Under the pieces are notes generated by a model, which was not told the origin of the DNA, made no database searches, and saw nothing but the letters and a program-made list of their open reading frames with translations. Source: an uncultured Clostridia bacterium (lineage in GTDB: Bacteria > Bacillota > Clostridia > Oscillospirales > Acutalibacteraceae). From it: a DNA stretch of 7,828 nucleotides. This document shows, piece after piece, positions 6,610-7,828 of this stretch; position 1 is the first letter of the stretch, and every line of letters begins with the position of its first letter. The translations under genes were made by a program, and so were the position numbers. The DNA lies in NCBI GenBank assembly GCA_946628455.1, contig CAMOWP010000084.1, positions 1-7,828 on the forward strand, given 5' to 3'.

Positions 6610-6616
6610 CCGCCTT
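6610..6616 (-). promoter_or_regulatory. Ribosome binding site of the dipeptidase gene
   Basis: Read on the - strand, AAGGCGG lies 7 bases before the ATG. It is a partial match to AGGAGG and sits only three bases from the foot of a possible leader hairpin. Confidence 0.5.
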
Positions 6617-6619
6617 TTA

Positions 6620-6676
6620 GGCTTTAGCTTCAGTAGCAAAAATTCCTTATTGCCGAGTGAACACGAAGCCGAAGCC
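6620..6676 (-). repeat. Imperfect inverted repeat in the dipeptidase 5' leader
   Basis: On the - strand, GGCTTCGGCTTC (6665-6676) can pair with GAAGCTAAAGCC (6620-6631) over 12 positions with one mismatch and one G-U pair. The 33-base loop contains a smaller hairpin, GCAATAA / TTTTTGC, with one T-T mismatch around a GGAA tip. The structure ends just before the ribosome site, so it could affect translation, but no known riboswitch class is recognised and it may be incidental. Confidence 0.4.
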
Positions 6677-6704
6677 AATCACATTTGTTATTTTAAACCA
6701 TTTT

Positions 6705-6732
6705 ATCATATATCGGACAATAAAACAAGCAA
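6705..6732 (-). promoter_or_regulatory. Candidate sigma-A promoter for the dipeptidase gene
   Basis: On the - strand, TATGAT (6705-6710, five of six to the -10 consensus) lies 16 bases after TTGCTT (6727-6732, three of six to the -35 consensus). This would give a leader of about 100 bases. The -35 falls in the T-tract of the upstream terminator. It is the best match seen in this gap, but a weak one. Confidence 0.3.
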
Positions 6733-6736
6733 AAAG

Positions 6737-6768
6737 AAGCTGCCCCGTATATATAATCGGAGCAGCTT
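6737..6768 (-). terminator. Rho-independent terminator after the surface-protein gene
   Basis: AAGCTGCCCCG (6737-6747) and CGGAGCAGCTT (6758-6768) form an 11-position stem with one C-A mismatch around a ten-base AT loop. Read on the - strand the stem is followed by CTTTTTGCTTGTTTT, a good U-rich tail. It is about 54 bases after the stop of the surface-protein gene and separates it from the dipeptidase gene. A short TTTT on the + side gives weak activity at most in that direction. Confidence 0.8.
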
Positions 6769-6780
6769 TTCATGTTTACT

Positions 6781-6808
6781 TATGAAATATGCGCTGAATT
6801 ATTTCATA
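6781..6808. repeat. Short AT-rich inverted repeat in the 3' untranslated region
   Basis: TATGAAAT (6781-6788) and ATTTCATA (6801-6808) are exact reverse complements separated by 12 bases, between the stop of the surface-protein gene and its terminator. It could be a weak hairpin or a protein site; no function is evident. Confidence 0.35.
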
Positions 6809-6821
6809 GATTAACGACTTA

Positions 6822-7828
6822 TTATTTCTTTACATTGGCCGTTTTAATCTTTGACCATGAAGAATAATATTTCTTGCCGTTTACAGTCTTATAAGCGCGA
6901 ACGCGTACATAATACTTCTTGCCGCCCTTGAGCTTCTTAGCGATTGCCGAAGTCTTCTTTGCGCCCTTAACGGTAACAGTCTTCTTATTCTTTGTGAATT
7001 TCTTGTTTGTTGCAACCTGAACCTGATATCCTGTTACGCCTGCAACCTTCTTGTAGGCAACCTTGAGCTGCTTTTTGCCAGGGGTAGCTTTCTTGATTGC
7101 AGTCTTCTTCGGGTTAATCTTGAAGTACTTTTTAACAGTTCCTGTGTATCCGTTTCTGAACTTAATGATGGCAGTTCCCTTGCCAACCTTCTTGTTGTTC
7201 TTATAGGTTACTGTGTAATACTTTGAGCTGAGCTTTTTGCCGTATTCGGTTTCAACTCTTACAGCAGGCTTTAAAGCCTTGCCTGTGTAAGTAACGGCGC
7301 TCTTTACCTTTGTAGAAGAAATTGCAGGATATTCCTTTTCGAGTGTTTCGTGAGCGCAGAACCAATCTGTACAATGCTCAAATACTCCGCCGCTTGTAGA
7401 TGACTTACCCTTTTTGTTTACTGCAACCTTTTTCTCATCTGTCTTTAAAGTGTGAGTATGCTTTTTAACGGAAATATTGCCTGAGAAAGCGTCGTTTCCG
7501 TCCTGATAGCCCATAAGAGTGTACTCAACACCCTTTTCAAGATCAGCAGTAAAGATTACCTGATTCATAAGCGTAAGGTCCATACCCTTAGCTTTATACT
7601 CGGCAATCATCTCATCTTTAAGATATGCAGTGTCAAGGAAGAATGACATACCGCAGGTTGCCTGCTCGTCCTTTGTCATATACTCAACAGAAATGATTCC
7701 GCCGGGAAGCTGAACTTCAGCGCTCGGAGAAGGAGTGTTTTTGTATAAGTTATCGCATTCAAATACATACGAGCCTGTTTCGTCAGGTATAAATTTTGCG
7801 AACTTTACAGACGTTTCCTCAGTTCCGT
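6822..7828 (-). CDS. Secreted/surface protein with Ig-like and fibronectin type III tail (3' part only)
   Basis: The frame is open to the right edge: 49 further residues precede the Met at 7679 and read as good protein (KFAKFIPDETGSYVFECDN), so the true start is outside the window and about 334 residues are visible. From the window edge these are: a beta-rich segment of the 'F-x-P-x-x-x-G-x-Y-x-F' type seen in bacterial surface repeats; a second stretch ending in GVEYTLMGYQDGNDAFSGN; a His/Cys linker HTHTLKTDEKK...CTDWFCAH; an Ig-like module with TYTGKALKPAV, YYTVTYKNNKKVGKGTA and GYTGTVKKYFKI; and a fibronectin-III domain from about ATPGKKQLKVAY to the end, with TGYQVQVATN, YYVRVRAYKTVNGKKYYSSWS. 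The last three modules together are a common C-terminal ensemble of secreted Clostridia proteins. The C-terminal half is very Lys-rich, suggesting binding to the anionic wall. No LPxTG motif or C-terminal membrane segment is present. The function of the N-terminal part cannot be judged. Confidence 0.85.
   Translation of the reverse strand, partial: GTEETSVKFAKFIPDETGSYVFECDNLYKNTPSPSAEVQLPGGIISVEYMTKDEQATCGMSFFLDTAYLKDEMIAEYKAKGMDLTLMNQVIFTADLEKGVEYTLMGYQDGNDAFSGNISVKKHTHTLKTDEKKVAVNKKGKSSTSGGVFEHCTDWFCAHETLEKEYPAISSTKVKSAVTYTGKALKPAVRVETEYGKKLSSKYYTVTYKNNKKVGKGTAIIKFRNGYTGTVKKYFKINPKKTAIKKATPGKKQLKVAYKKVAGVTGYQVQVATNKKFTKNKKTVTVKGAKKTSAIAKKLKGGKKYYVRVRAYKTVNGKKYYSSWSKIKTANVKK

Noticed and set aside
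6569..6814. 81-codon + strand frame across the gap between the dipeptidase and surface-protein genes
   Set aside because: Its product has no recognisable fold, it overlaps the dipeptidase start on the other strand, and it covers the terminator and the candidate promoter. It is best read as noncoding.
6822..7322. Low-complexity Lys-rich stretch suspected to be a noncoding repeat or tandem array
   Set aside because: It translates into ordered Ig-like and fibronectin-III modules with conserved Tyr/Trp/Gly positions; the composition is normal for such tails.
7677..7679. ATG at 7679 as the start of the surface-protein gene
   Set aside because: Protein-like sequence continues in frame to the window edge, no signal peptide follows this Met, and no ribosome site precedes it.
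1..7828. CRISPR array, tRNA/rRNA genes, insertion sequence or phage genes
   Set aside because: No regularly spaced repeats, no cloverleaf or rRNA signatures, no transposase, integrase or terminal inverted repeats were seen on either strand.

Overview
The window looks like a piece of a Clostridia (Bacillota) chromosome, most likely a gut-type Oscillospirales/Ruminococcaceae or Lachnospiraceae relative. The evidence is a moderately AT-leaning sequence, strong AGGAGG-like ribosome sites with some TTG starts, sporulation-type (SpoIIAA/SpoIIE) signalling domains used outside a sigma-factor locus, and a secreted protein with the Lys/Tyr-rich Ig-like plus fibronectin-III tail common in these bacteria. 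The assignment rests on family knowledge, not on a database search.

Left part (start to 5895, + strand): five tightly packed genes that look like one operon whose promoter lies off the left edge. In order they are a STAS anti-sigma-factor antagonist; a DUF2156 (MprF C-terminal-like) transferase; a MATE/MOP-superfamily transporter fused to a C-terminal RsbW/SpoIIAB-like ATPase domain; a GNAT acyltransferase; and a membrane receptor with an extracytoplasmic Cache-like sensor, HAMP, SpoIIE/PP2C phosphatase and a second RsbW-like ATPase domain. A perfect 40-bp palindrome closes the operon and probably works as a bidirectional terminator.

Right part (5949 to end, - strand): a VanX/DdpX-type D-Ala-D-Ala dipeptidase with its own candidate promoter and a leader that can fold next to the ribosome site; then a terminator; then the 3' part of a secreted or surface protein gene that runs off the right edge.

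The most interesting point is that the operon holds all parts of a phosphorylation-based partner switch (STAS substrate, PP2C phosphatase, two HATPase modules) but no sigma factor and no free anti-sigma factor. One HATPase module is instead the cytoplasmic tail of a transporter. My inference is that an external signal read by the receptor sets the phosphorylation of the STAS protein, which then docks on the transporter tail and gates transport. The tail looks degenerate in its ATP-binding boxes, while the receptor's own HATPase domain looks intact, so the receptor may be both kinase and phosphatase. The two GNAT-fold enzymes presumably make or modify what is transported.
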